Counted from the first letter of the stretch, positions 6,358 through 13,712 are shown. The stretch: DNA of 21,956 nt from Clostridiaceae bacterium (GCA_904501705.1 CAJGCA010000027.1:1-21956); one strand, 5' to 3'. Notes: generated by a model not told the origin, from the sequence alone. Numbers and translations are program-made.

Positions 6358-6525
6358 TTACAGACGGATAAGGCGAGAGAGCAGACCCACGGCGAAGCCG
6401 CAGATCGGCATTGCCAGCACCATCACCAACAGCGCGGGGCTGGTGACGACGGTGTCGAGGACATCGCCCAGCCAAGTGATGGACTGGGTGAAGAAAGTGC
6501 CAATGTTCGTGAGCAGTTCAGTCAT
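6358..6525 (-). CDS. Major coat-like membrane peptide (pVIII-like)
   Basis: A 55-residue peptide from ATG 6525, chosen because GGAGG lies 8 nt upstream; ATG 6540 would add five residues with a poorer site. The N-terminal half is amphipathic (MTELLTNIGTFFTQSITWLG). It is followed by a hydrophobic span of about 20 residues, ALLVMVLAMPICGFAVGLL, and a basic end SRLIRL. Size, acidic/amphipathic front, membrane span and basic tail are the hallmarks of filamentous phage major coat proteins. The ending G-GVGL-RL is common in the coat-like proteins of clostridial inoviruses. No cleavable signal peptide is evident. It has its own promoter and a hairpin after it, in keeping with high expression of a coat protein. 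Confidence 0.65.
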   Translation of the reverse strand: MTELLTNIGTFFTQSITWLGDVLDTVVTSPALLVMVLAMPICGFAVGLLSRLIRL

Positions 6526-6594
6526 AGCGTTAGCCTCCATTTTTTATCATTCCTTTGTTTTTAGACTTCTCTATATTACGGTTGTGCACCACCG

Positions 6595-6625
6595 AGTATA
6601 GACTATTTTGAATGTGCACTGTCAA
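6595..6625 (-). promoter_or_regulatory. Probable promoter for the coat-like gene
   Basis: On the minus strand TTGACA (6625-6620) and TATACT (6600-6595) are separated by 19 bp, slightly long. The -35 overlaps the rep stop codon. Two GTGCAC palindromes (6584-6589 and 6614-6619), 30 bp apart, lie on either side of the -10, and GACTATT (6601-6607) pairs with AATAGTC (6624-6630). These could be binding sites for a regulator. Confidence 0.5.
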
Positions 6626-7422
6626 TAGTCCGTGGAGATAACTTTTACATCACGAAAGACAGTGGTTTCAGCGTACTTTGCACCCGACTTTTCGAGATCG
6701 TCGCGGTACTCATTATAGGGGATAGGTTCAAGGGGGAGTATATCGGGTTTCTTTTTGAGAGCACGGCTCGACAAATACCATTTACCGAAAACCTTGCTAT
6801 CGGATTTGGTTATGTACTTGCAAACGTAGTTGACGGCTTTTTCGTAGTGCTCGTCCAATTCAACGCAAGTAGAAAAGCCCCACGACCAAGCGTCCATATT
6901 ATAGACTAGGCGACCTGCACAGTCACGACGTTTCGTGCCATTCTTGCGGATGGACTGTGTGACTTCTACGTCACCTAACGAGCAGAGACCGTGAAAGTGT
7001 ATAGCGCCGTCGTGGTGCAGTTCGGGTATGCACACGTAACGAAAGCCTTTACGTTGCGTGGCATTGGAGAGAAAAGCGCGGACTTTCTTGTATACGAGCT
7101 TGCGATCGTAGCGATCTATGAGATCGGGAGAGAGCGTCCACGTGAACATATGAGTGAAACGGTTGCAAAGCGCTATATCCTGCACAGCGATCTTTGCACG
7201 ACGCTGACTTTCTTCGAGAGACCGATCGGGATCTTTGCCGTTGCCCTTTGATGGCACATCGTAGGAGCGCGTCGGAGGGTTGCCGTTTTCGTCCTCATAG
7301 TAGGGAGAGCGACGGAATATATCGGAGTTGCTGACCTGTACCGTGTTCTTGAACAGATACGATTTAACACGAGCATTCGTGACCGTACCCGACAGCGTGA
7401 CAGGTGGGGACGAAAGAACCAC
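6622..7422 (-). CDS. HUH-type rolling-circle replication initiator (Rep)
   Basis: The start GTG 7422 is preferred because GGAGGTG lies 8 nt upstream; TTG 7440 would put the ribosome binding site inside the gene. The product is 266 residues. Rolling-circle motifs are visible in order: motif 1 MFTWTLSP (about 92-99), the HUH motif in DGAIHFHGL (H142, H144), and the nicking tyrosines in NYVCKYITKS (Y199 and Y203, three residues apart, with Lys between). HUH endonucleases nick one strand at the origin and stay bound through a tyrosine while a new strand is displaced. This arrangement resembles the Reps of gut inoviruses and microviruses. It probably acts at an origin in the element, perhaps in the hairpin-rich stretch near 5034-5253. 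The gene is intact. Confidence 0.85.
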   Translation of the reverse strand: MVLSSPPVTLSGTVTNARVKSYLFKNTVQVSNSDIFRRSPYYEDENGNPPTRSYDVPSKGNGKDPDRSLEESQRRAKIAVQDIALCNRFTHMFTWTLSPDLIDRYDRKLVYKKVRAFLSNATQRKGFRYVCIPELHHDGAIHFHGLCSLGDVEVTQSIRKNGTKRRDCAGRLVYNMDAWSWGFSTCVELDEHYEKAVNYVCKYITKSDSKVFGKWYLSSRALKKKPDILPLEPIPYNEYRDDLEKSGAKYAETTVFRDVKVISTDY

Positions 7423-7455
7423 GCTCAACACCTCCGACAAGTGATGTCAATTTGT

Positions 7456-7496
7456 TGCCCTATCAAGTAGGGCACCGCCCACCCCGAGGGGTGGGC
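7456..7496. repeat. Two adjacent hairpins between ssb-like and rep genes
   Basis: TGCCCTA (7456-7462) pairs with TAGGGCA (7468-7474). GCCCACCCC (7477-7485) pairs perfectly with GGGGTGGGC (7488-7496). They are only 2 nt apart and lie 34 nt before the rep start. They may control termination, translation of rep or a DNA origin structure; the sequence does not decide. Confidence 0.75.
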
Positions 7497-7521
7497 AAGT
7501 GCAGAGGGGAAAATGAAAGGG

Positions 7522-7758
7522 TTAGCAGGGAGTAAAAGCAACGAGGAAACCACGGTTGTCGTAGTCCACGTTATAGACCGCACCGACTTTGATCGAGTGC
7601 AGGGGGTAGGTCGCGGGATCGAGCCAAATCGTCTGTACCGCTTTACCCTCAACGCCGTTCTGTTCCATACTGACGTGAGCAACGTTACTGTCGAACGCCT
7701 TGCCAGTCTTGCGGGAAGTACCCTTGACATTCTGTTTACCGATTACTGTTACTTTCAT
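7522..7758 (-). CDS. Small ssDNA-binding-like protein (pV-like)
   Basis: A 78-residue protein without membrane segments, preceded by AAAGG about 8 nt before ATG. It has an alternating beta-strand pattern: MKVTVIGKQNVKGTSRKTGKAFDSNVAHV, then a middle part, then VGAVYNVDYDNRGFLVAFTP. This fits a small OB-fold protein. Filamentous phages encode a protein of this size (pV) that coats the ssDNA genome, and clostridial inoviruses have a similar short gene just before rep. The assignment rests on size, fold pattern and position; I see no diagnostic motif. It is the first gene of the phage operon, 67 nt from the right repeat. TATAAT is present on the minus strand at 7817-7812, but no clear -35. Confidence 0.6.
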   Translation of the reverse strand: MKVTVIGKQNVKGTSRKTGKAFDSNVAHVSMEQNGVEGKAVQTIWLDPATYPLHSIKVGAVYNVDYDNRGFLVAFTPC

Positions 7759-7825
7759 TTCTTTTACCTTTCCTTAACTTGTATTTGAGAGGGAAATCCC
7801 TTTCGCAGTTTATTATAAAATTTTC

Positions 7826-7841
7826 AAACGCACCGCTTTTT
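7826..7841 (+). repeat. Right copy of 16-bp direct repeat (attR-like)
   Basis: AAACGCACCGCTTTTT, identical to 3918-3933. Here it has no complementary left arm and does not form a terminator, as expected if it marks the far side of an insertion into the ppa terminator region. The next host promoter starts 12 nt later. Confidence 0.75.
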
Positions 7842-7852
7842 CGCGTAAATGC

Positions 7853-7881
7853 TTGCCTTTTGTGCGAAAATGTGGTAAAAT
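7853..7881 (+). promoter_or_regulatory. Sigma-A promoter for the NSS transporter gene
   Basis: TTGCCT (7853-7858), 17 bp, TAAAAT (7876-7881), with extended -10 TGGTAAAAT. It lies immediately outside the right repeat, so the insertion left it intact. Confidence 0.7.
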
Positions 7882-7920
7882 AAACCGTAATTTTTCTTAA
7901 AAAAGAAAAGAGGGGTATTT

Positions 7921-9279
7921 ATGAGCGAAAACAGAAGCAGCTTTACCGGTAAGCTCGGCTTCGTGCTGGCTGCAGCGGGTTCCGCGGTCGGTCTGGGCAA
8001 CATCTGGCGTTTCCCGTATCTGGCGGCCAAATACGGCGGCGGTATCTTCCTGCTGGTGTATCTCATTTTGGCAGTGACCTTCGGTTTTGCGCTGATGTTC
8101 GCCGAGATCGCTATCGGTCGTAAGACGGGGTTGAGCGCGATCGGCGCGTTCCGTGCTCTTAATAAGAAATACACCTTCATCGGCTATCTGGCATCCCTTG
8201 TGCCGATGATCATCCTGCCGTATTACTGCGTTATCGGCGGCTGGGTGGCGAAATATTTTGGGGTGTTCGTAAGCGGGCAGATGACGGCTGCGGCGACTGA
8301 TAATTATTTTACCGATTTTATTGCACAGCCCACCGAGCCGATCGTGTGGTTCTTCGTGTTCCTCGCTTTGACGGCATTGGTCGTTATCCTCGGCGTGGAA
8401 AAGGGCATTGAGAAGGTCAGTAAGATCATGATGCCCGTGCTGGTGGTGCTGTCGATCATCATCGCGGTATACACGATGTTCATCCCCGGCGCAGGTGAGG
8501 GTGTTCTGTATTATTTGACCCCCGATTTTAGCCATTTCTCTGCGATGACGGTGCTCGCGGCGATGGGGCAGCTCTTCTATTCGATGTCCCTCGCGATGGG
8601 CATTATGATCACCTACGGCTCGTATATGAAGAAGGATGTCAACATTGAGTCCTCTGTCCATCAGATCGAGATCTTTGACACCGGCATCGCCTTCATCGCG
8701 GGTCTGATGATCGTGCCGGCGGTATTCGCGTTCTCGGGCGGCGATCCCGATGCGCTCAATAAGGGCCCCGGCCTGATGTTCATCACCCTACCGAAGGTGT
8801 TTGAGAGCATGCCCGGCGGCACTATTATCGGCGTCGCGTTCTTCGTGCTGGTGTTGTTTGCGGCGCTGACCTCCTCCATCTCGCTGATGGAGACGGTGGT
8901 GTCCATCATTCAGGATAAGCTCAAATGGAACCGCTATGTTACCTGCGGTCTGGTGCTTCTGCTGTGCGTGGCGCTCGGTCTGCCGTCCTCTCTCGGCAAC
9001 GGCGTATGGAGCGGCGTGTCTATCATCGGCATGAACTTCCTCGATTTCTTTGATTTCATCAGCAACAGTGTGCTGATGCCGATCGTGGCGTTCCTGACCT
9101 GCGTGTTTGTCGGCTACGTATTGAAGCCGCAGACCCTCATTGAGGAGGCGCAGCAGAACGGTATGGCGATGAAGAGCCAGAAGCTGTTTACTGTTGTGAT
9201 CAAGTACATTGCGCCGATCTGCATCGCGCTGATCCTCGTGACCTCTATTCTGGAGGTCCTCGGCGTTGTGAAGATCTGA
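7921..9279 (+). CDS. Sodium-dependent transporter, NSS/SNF family
   Basis: A 452-residue membrane protein. The N-terminal signature of the neurotransmitter:sodium symporter family is clear: G20-SAVGLGNIWRFPY-33 in the first helix, followed by GGGIFLLVY. About eleven or twelve hydrophobic segments follow, separated by short loops; the length equals that of the bacterial amino-acid transporters of the MhsT type. By family, it imports an amino acid together with sodium ions across the cytoplasmic membrane; the substrate cannot be read from the sequence. The start follows GAGGGG, and it has its own promoter. It lies just before the lysine-controlled dapA-lysA unit, but the separate promoter and riboswitch argue against shared regulation. 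Confidence 0.92.
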   Translation: MSENRSSFTGKLGFVLAAAGSAVGLGNIWRFPYLAAKYGGGIFLLVYLILAVTFGFALMFAEIAIGRKTGLSAIGAFRALNKKYTFIGYLASLVPMIILPYYCVIGGWVAKYFGVFVSGQMTAAATDNYFTDFIAQPTEPIVWFFVFLALTALVVILGVEKGIEKVSKIMMPVLVVLSIIIAVYTMFIPGAGEGVLYYLTPDFSHFSAMTVLAAMGQLFYSMSLAMGIMITYGSYMKKDVNIESSVHQIEIFDTGIAFIAGLMIVPAVFAFSGGDPDALNKGPGLMFITLPKVFESMPGGTIIGVAFFVLVLFAALTSSISLMETVVSIIQDKLKWNRYVTCGLVLLLCVALGLPSSLGNGVWSGVSIIGMNFLDFFDFISNSVLMPIVAFLTCVFVGYVLKPQTLIEEAQQNGMAMKSQKLFTVVIKYIAPICIALILVTSILEVLGVVKI

Positions 9280-9300
9280 TAAACTTTTATCAAAAAACGG

Positions 9301-9329
9301 TTGACAAACCGATTTGTCTGTATTACAAT
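9301..9329 (+). promoter_or_regulatory. Strong sigma-A promoter of the dapA-lysA operon
   Basis: Consensus TTGACA (9301-9306), 17 bp, TACAAT (9324-9329). Transcription would start near 9336, just before the riboswitch P1 stem. Confidence 0.85.
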
Positions 9330-9338
9330 GAAACCCAC

Positions 9339-9499
9339 AGATAGAGGTGCGCTGTCTCATCAGTATGCGGTTTGCGAACGCCCGCCAAGGCGAAGCCGCA
9401 GAAAGGGAGCGGCGCCGAAGGCGGTGCAGGGCAAAGCACCGTTCTGGCAGACGGGATTAAGAGCTTGTCTGTTGTCGCAGAGATGCGGAGAGCTATTCT
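9339..9499 (+). ncRNA. Lysine riboswitch (L-box) aptamer
   Basis: Conserved lysine-aptamer landmarks appear in the right order: AGATAGAGGTGCG at the 5' side, TCATCAGTA, GAAAGGGAGC, GCGCCGAAGGC, TTCTGGC, and GCGGAGAGCTATTCT at the 3' side. ATAG (9341-9344) and CTAT (9493-9496) close the P1 stem. The aptamer lies in the leader between a strong promoter and dapA, the first enzyme of the DAP/lysine branch, where L-boxes are known to act. The 3' P1 strand GAGAGCTAT (9488-9496) is also complementary to ATAGCTCTC (9550-9558) in the terminator, so the two structures are mutually exclusive. Bound lysine would stabilise P1, free the terminator and switch the operon off. Confidence 0.88.
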
Positions 9500-9546
9500 G
9501 ATGAATCCAACGCGGGGTATATACCTGTGTACTAGGTGTCATTCGG

Positions 9547-9581
9547 ATGATAGCTCTCGCTTTCGGGAGCTATCATTTTTC
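9547..9581 (+). terminator. Riboswitch-controlled attenuator before dapA
   Basis: ATGATAGCTC (9547-9556) pairs with GAGCTATCAT (9567-9576), followed by TTTTTC. Its left arm can instead pair with the aptamer P1 strand to form an antiterminator. Located 20 nt before the dapA ATG. Confidence 0.88.
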
Positions 9582-9601
9582 TTTGAAAAGGAGTAATTAA
9601 T

Positions 9602-10492
9602 ATGAAGAACACGGTATTTACCGGCGCGGCGACCGCCATCATCACTCCGATGAATAAGCAGGGCGAGGTGGACTACGAGGCGTTTGGTCGGCTCATTGAC
9701 TGGCAGCTCGAGCAGGGCATCGACGCCATCGTTGCCACCGGCACGACGGGCGAGGCATCCACCCTCACCGACGAGGAGCATAAGGAAGTGCTGCGTTTCG
9801 CCGTCGAGCGTGTGGCGGGCCGCGTGCCCGTCATCGCGGGCACGGGCTCGAATGATACGGCGTATGCGATCGAGCTGACCAAGTTCGCCTGCGAGATTGG
9901 CGCAGACGCGATGCTGGTGTGTACGCCCTACTATAACAAGGCGACGCAGGGCGGTCTCGTTCAGTCCTTTACCGCGATCGCGGACGTATCCACCAAGCCC
10001 GTGATCCTGTATAATGTCCCGTCCCGCACGGGCTGCAACATCACCCCCGCGACTTGCGCAAAGCTCGCGGAGCATCCCAACATCGTCGCCATCAAAGAGG
10101 CGAGCGGCAATATCTCGCAGGTTGCGCAGATTGCGAAGCTCGCGGGGGATAAGCTGGATATTTATTCCGGCAATGACGATCAGATCGTGCCTGTAATGTC
10201 GCTCGGCGGCAAGGGCGTTATCTCCGTGCTGTCCAACCTGCTGCCCGCCGAGACCTCGGCGATGTGCCACAAGTATCTTGACGGCGATATGCAGGGTGCA
10301 TTAGCTATGCAGCTCGAGTACCTTGACCTTGTTGACGCGCTGTTCTGCGAGGTCAACCCCATCCCCGTCAAGGCGGCGATGGCTAAGATGGGCTACGGCG
10401 ACAATGCGCTGCGCCTGCCGCTGACCCCGATGGAGGAGCCCCACGAGCAGACATTGCTCGGACTTATGCGCGAGGCCGGCGTAGAAGTTTAA
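9602..10492 (+). CDS. dapA: 4-hydroxy-tetrahydrodipicolinate synthase
   Basis: A 296-residue cytoplasmic enzyme that condenses pyruvate with aspartate semialdehyde, the committed step to diaminopimelate and lysine. Key residues of the family are present: the GTTGE motif (T48, T49), the YYNK block (110-113), Tyr137 in YNVPSRT with Arg142, and the Schiff-base lysine K165 in IKEASGN. Length is that of a standard tetrameric DapA. AAAAGGAG lies about 8 nt upstream. The gene directly follows the lysine riboswitch and is followed after 24 nt by lysA. This pairing supplies both cell-wall DAP and lysine, with end-product control exerted on transcription. Confidence 0.96.
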   Translation: MKNTVFTGAATAIITPMNKQGEVDYEAFGRLIDWQLEQGIDAIVATGTTGEASTLTDEEHKEVLRFAVERVAGRVPVIAGTGSNDTAYAIELTKFACEIGADAMLVCTPYYNKATQGGLVQSFTAIADVSTKPVILYNVPSRTGCNITPATCAKLAEHPNIVAIKEASGNISQVAQIAKLAGDKLDIYSGNDDQIVPVMSLGGKGVISVLSNLLPAETSAMCHKYLDGDMQGALAMQLEYLDLVDALFCEVNPIPVKAAMAKMGYGDNALRLPLTPMEEPHEQTLLGLMREAGVEV

Positions 10493-10516
10493 GTTTGTTT
10501 TAAGGATGGGTTTACG

Positions 10517-11830
10517 ATGAATCCCAATGTTATTTGCACCAACCTGTCGGTGTCCGCAGACGGCAAGAATCTGCTGTTCGCGGGTCGTAACACCGCCGAG
10601 TTGGTGGAGCAATATGGCTCGGGTCTGTATCTGATGGACGAGCGGCGCATCCGCGAGAATGCCCGTGTGTACGTCGAGGCGATGCGCGACTTTTTCGGCG
10701 AGGGCTCCTGCCCGCTGTTTGCCTCGAAGGCGTGCAGCTTTACTCGGATGTACAAGATCGTCGAAGAGGAAGGTATGGGCGTTGATGTGGTGTCCTGCGG
10801 CGAGCTGTACACTGCAAAGAATGCGGGCTTTCCGATGGAGAAGATCTATTTCCACGGCAATCTCAAGACGGATGAGGATATCCGCTATGCCATCGAGTGC
10901 GGTGTCGGCTGCATCGTAGCCGACTGCCGTGAGGAGATCGATGCGATCGACCGCATCGCCGCCGAATTCGGCGTGCGCCAGCGGGTGATGCTGCGTCTGA
11001 CTCCTGGTGTCGACCCGCACACCTATGAGGCAGTCGCGACGGGTAAGGTGGACTGCAAGTTCGGCTTCGCCATCGAGAACGGGATGGCAATGGAGATCGC
11101 CCTGCACACGTTGACAAAGAAGAACATCGATCTGTGCGGCTTCCATTGCCACGTCGGCTCGATGGTGTTCGATTCGGATGTGTATATCCGCACGGCAGAG
11201 ATTATGCTGGACTTTATCGCCGAACTTAATCGCGACACGGGCTTTGTTACCCGCGAGCTGGACATCGGCGGCGGCTACGGCGTGCGGTATGTCGAGAGCG
11301 ATCCCACCATCGATATCCGCGCGAATATCGCCGAGGTTGCGGATACGATGAAGCAGATGACCGCCGCGCGCGGTATTCCGATGCCGCTGGTGCATATGGA
11401 GCCGGGGCGCAGCATCGTTGCGGATGCGGGCATCACGTTGTACACCGTCGGCGCGGTCAAGACCATCCCCGGCTACAAGACCTATGTGTGTGTCGACGGC
11501 GGTATGGGGGATAACCCCCGCTATGCGCTGTATCAGTCGGCGTACACCGTCGTCGCGGCGGATAAGATGGATGAGCCCTGCGATATGCTGTGTGACCTCG
11601 CGGGTCGTTGCTGCGAGAGCGGCGACATCCTGCAGGAGAAGATTACCCTTCCGAGCAGTCTTACCCGCGGTGATCTCGTCGCGGTGCTGACGACGGGCGC
11701 GTACAACTATTCGATGGCGTCCAACTACAACCGCTATCCGCGTTTCCCTGTCATTATGGTGGATGGCGAGCGGGATTATGTCGCGGTGCGCCGCGAGTCT
11801 TTTGCGGACATAGTACTCAACGATTTATAA
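10517..11830 (+). CDS. lysA: Diaminopimelate decarboxylase
   Basis: A 437-residue PLP enzyme that converts meso-diaminopimelate to lysine, the last step of the pathway. The PLP lysine is K71 in FASKACS; family members usually have YAxKA, so Phe replaces Tyr. Other landmarks: HVGS (H212-S215), the glycine loop DIGGGYG (249-255), EPGR (295-298) for phosphate binding, and the active-site Cys366 in GRCCESGD from the neighbouring subunit, with Tyr396 near the C terminus. A start at ATG 10517 is supported by AAGGATGG upstream. It is the second gene of the riboswitch-controlled operon and ends at a strong terminator. Confidence 0.95.
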   Translation: MNPNVICTNLSVSADGKNLLFAGRNTAELVEQYGSGLYLMDERRIRENARVYVEAMRDFFGEGSCPLFASKACSFTRMYKIVEEEGMGVDVVSCGELYTAKNAGFPMEKIYFHGNLKTDEDIRYAIECGVGCIVADCREEIDAIDRIAAEFGVRQRVMLRLTPGVDPHTYEAVATGKVDCKFGFAIENGMAMEIALHTLTKKNIDLCGFHCHVGSMVFDSDVYIRTAEIMLDFIAELNRDTGFVTRELDIGGGYGVRYVESDPTIDIRANIAEVADTMKQMTAARGIPMPLVHMEPGRSIVADAGITLYTVGAVKTIPGYKTYVCVDGGMGDNPRYALYQSAYTVVAADKMDEPCDMLCDLAGRCCESGDILQEKITLPSSLTRGDLVAVLTTGAYNYSMASNYNRYPRFPVIMVDGERDYVAVRRESFADIVLNDL

Positions 11831-11831
11831 G

Positions 11832-11864
11832 AAAAAGTCCGACAGCATCGCCGTCGGACTTTTT
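11832..11864 (+). terminator. Intrinsic terminator of the dapA-lysA operon
   Basis: AAAAAGTCCGAC (11832-11843) pairs with GTCGGACTTTTT (11853-11864) and continues into a T-run to 11865. Confidence 0.93.
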
Positions 11865-11866
11865 TC

Positions 11867-11895
11867 TTGTGGTGAAGGCAGAGTTATGGTAAGAT
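11867..11895 (+). promoter_or_regulatory. Promoter of the glycoside hydrolase gene
   Basis: TTGTGG (11867-11872), 17 bp, TAAGAT (11890-11895), with an extended -10 ATGGTAAGAT. The -35 is only moderately good. Confidence 0.5.
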
Positions 11896-11923
11896 TAGAA
11901 TATATCGTTTAAGGAGATTCTAT

Positions 11924-13648
11924 ATGAAACAGAGCAAGATGCAGGATTTATATACCGCGGCAGGGGAGGCGTTGCGTGATACGCCCGATACCATCCCGTG
12001 GCAGGACTATCCCCGCCCGCAGCTTATGCGCGACTCCTATCTTAACCTCAACGGCTGGTGGGATTTCGCCGTCACCGACAGCGACGACCTGCCGACCGAT
12101 TATCCCGAGCGCATTCGTGTGCCGTTTTCGCCCGAGAGCCTGCTGTCGGGTGTGCATCGCGTGCCGCCCGAGGGTGCACGGCTGTATTACCGCCGCACAT
12201 TTACGCTGCCCGAGGGCTTTCGCCGCGAGCGGGTGCTGCTGCATTTCGGCGCGGCGGATCAGACCGCGACCGTGTGGGTCAACGGCGTCGAGCTCGCCAT
12301 ACACGAGGGTGGCTATATGCCGTTCTCGGTGGACATCACCGCTGTCCTGCAGGAGGAAAACACCGTCGTCGTGCGGGTGATCGACCGCTTGGAAAATCAT
12401 ATTCTGCCGTACGGCAAGCAGCGGCGCGACCGCGGTGGGATGTGGTACACCCCCGTGTCGGGCCTATGGCAGACGGTGTGGGTAGAGAGCGTACCGTCCG
12501 CGTATATTAAGAGCCTTAAAATCGACGTCACCACTGCCACCGCCCACATCGCCGTAGACGGCGTGACCGATGGCACGGTGACGGTGAACACCCCCGATGG
12601 GGCGATTACCAGCCCGCTGTACGATGGCGTGGCTACCGTAGCACCTGAAAACCCGCGCCTGTGGTCGCCCGACGACCCCTATCTCTACACCTTCACCATC
12701 GTGGCGGGGAAGGACACCGTGCAGTCTTATTTCGCTCTGCGTACCGTTGAGGTAAGCACAGTGGACGGCATCCCGCGCATCTGTCTCAACGGCGAGCCGA
12801 TCTTCCTGCACGCTCTGCTCGATCAAGGTTATTGGAGCGACGGGTTGTTTCTGCCCGTACGGCCAAGCGGATTTGATGAGGATATAGCCACCGCGCAGTC
12901 GCTCGGCTTCAATACCCTGCGCAAGCACATCAAGATTGAGCCTGAACAGTTCTATTACGCTTGCGATCGCGCAGGAATGCTGGTGTGGCAGGATATGGTT
13001 AACAACGACGATTACAGCTTCTTGCGCGACACCGCCCTGCCGACGGTGGGTATCAAGCGGCTGGATGACCGTCGCCTGCACCGCGATGACGCTACTCGTC
13101 GCGCGTTCGAGGATGGGATGGTGCAGACCGTTGAGCATCTATATAATCATCCTTGCATTATCGGCTGGACGATCTTCAACGAAGGGTGGGGACAGTTCGA
13201 CTCTACGCGGATGTTCCGTCGTCTGCGCGAACTGGATACTTCCCGCATCATCGACAGCGCGTCAGGTTGGTTTAGCGGTGGTGAGAGCGACGTTGTCAGC
13301 CCGCACGTATACTTTAAGCCTGTGCGATTTAAGCCTGCCGATAAGCCGACCTTCCTATCGGAGTTTGGCGGTTATGTCTACAAGATCAAGGAACATTCCT
13401 TTAACACCGATAAGACTTTTGGCTATCGGTTCTATACCGATCAGACCGCGTTTGAGGATGCGCTGGAGCGATTGTACGAGGAGGAGATTATCCCCGCTGT
13501 GCCGAAGGGACTTTGTGGTGCGGTGTATACCCAGCTTACCGACGTCGAGGATGAAACGAACGGGCTTGTCACCTATGATCGCCGTGTCATTAAGGTCGAT
13601 GTCGCCCGCATGCATAAAATTGCCCAAAAATTGCAGCATATCGTCTGA
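11924..13648 (+). CDS. Glycoside hydrolase family 2 enzyme
   Basis: A 574-residue protein with the three-part GH2 layout. An N-terminal sugar-binding jelly roll spans about 38-190 (NLNGWWDFAV, YYRRTFTLP, VWVNGVELAIHEGGYMPF). An immunoglobulin-like domain spans about 195-280. The catalytic barrel starts near LNGEPIFLHALLDQGYWSDG. The acid/base is Glu420 in IFNEGWGQ and the nucleophile Glu480 in FLSEFGGY, as in beta-galactosidases and beta-glucuronidases. There is no signal peptide, so it probably acts in the cytoplasm on an imported beta-glycoside; the sugar specificity cannot be told. AAGGAG precedes the ATG. No sugar transporter or regulator is next to it, so the local context does not help. 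Confidence 0.9.
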   Translation: MKQSKMQDLYTAAGEALRDTPDTIPWQDYPRPQLMRDSYLNLNGWWDFAVTDSDDLPTDYPERIRVPFSPESLLSGVHRVPPEGARLYYRRTFTLPEGFRRERVLLHFGAADQTATVWVNGVELAIHEGGYMPFSVDITAVLQEENTVVVRVIDRLENHILPYGKQRRDRGGMWYTPVSGLWQTVWVESVPSAYIKSLKIDVTTATAHIAVDGVTDGTVTVNTPDGAITSPLYDGVATVAPENPRLWSPDDPYLYTFTIVAGKDTVQSYFALRTVEVSTVDGIPRICLNGEPIFLHALLDQGYWSDGLFLPVRPSGFDEDIATAQSLGFNTLRKHIKIEPEQFYYACDRAGMLVWQDMVNNDDYSFLRDTALPTVGIKRLDDRRLHRDDATRRAFEDGMVQTVEHLYNHPCIIGWTIFNEGWGQFDSTRMFRRLRELDTSRIIDSASGWFSGGESDVVSPHVYFKPVRFKPADKPTFLSEFGGYVYKIKEHSFNTDKTFGYRFYTDQTAFEDALERLYEEEIIPAVPKGLCGAVYTQLTDVEDETNGLVTYDRRVIKVDVARMHKIAQKLQHIV

Positions 13649-13712
13649 TCAGCTGTCTTATAATGTAATAGTCAAGGCTTCGAATTGTTTTGTGTATTCG
13701 GAGGTAACCGCT

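Larger units (their letters stand above)
3918..7841 (-). mobile_element. Degenerate filamentous-phage-like (inovirus) prophage
   Basis: All genes in this 3.9-kb block lie on the minus strand, between identical 16-bp repeats, and base use is visibly more AT-rich than in the flanking host genes. In order of transcription it contains an ssDNA-binding-like protein, an HUH Rep, a 55-residue coat-like peptide, a short secreted protein, a 60-residue membrane protein, a broken SprT-like fragment, a hairpin-rich non-coding stretch and an IS30-family transposase. Replication, coat, adsorption and minor-coat genes in this order are typical of inoviruses in Firmicutes. The Zot/pI assembly ATPase, expected after the 60-residue protein, is absent, so the element cannot build virions unaided. 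Alternatives are a satellite phage or an integrated rolling-circle plasmid with some phage genes. Confidence 0.7.

Noticed and set aside
3956..7825. GAAAATTTT inverted at the two inner ends of the prophage (3956-3964 and 7825-7817)
   Set aside because: It is low-complexity A/T sequence, offset by different distances from the repeats, so not convincing as terminal inverted repeats.
9301..9596. Short open frames in the dapA leader
   Set aside because: They lie in the riboswitch and lack ribosome binding sites; the RNA structure explains the sequence.
12936..13712. Long N-terminal extension of the Na/phosphate gene frame
   Set aside because: It overlaps the GH2 gene in another frame, gives a low-complexity product, and a good ribosome binding site precedes ATG 13713.
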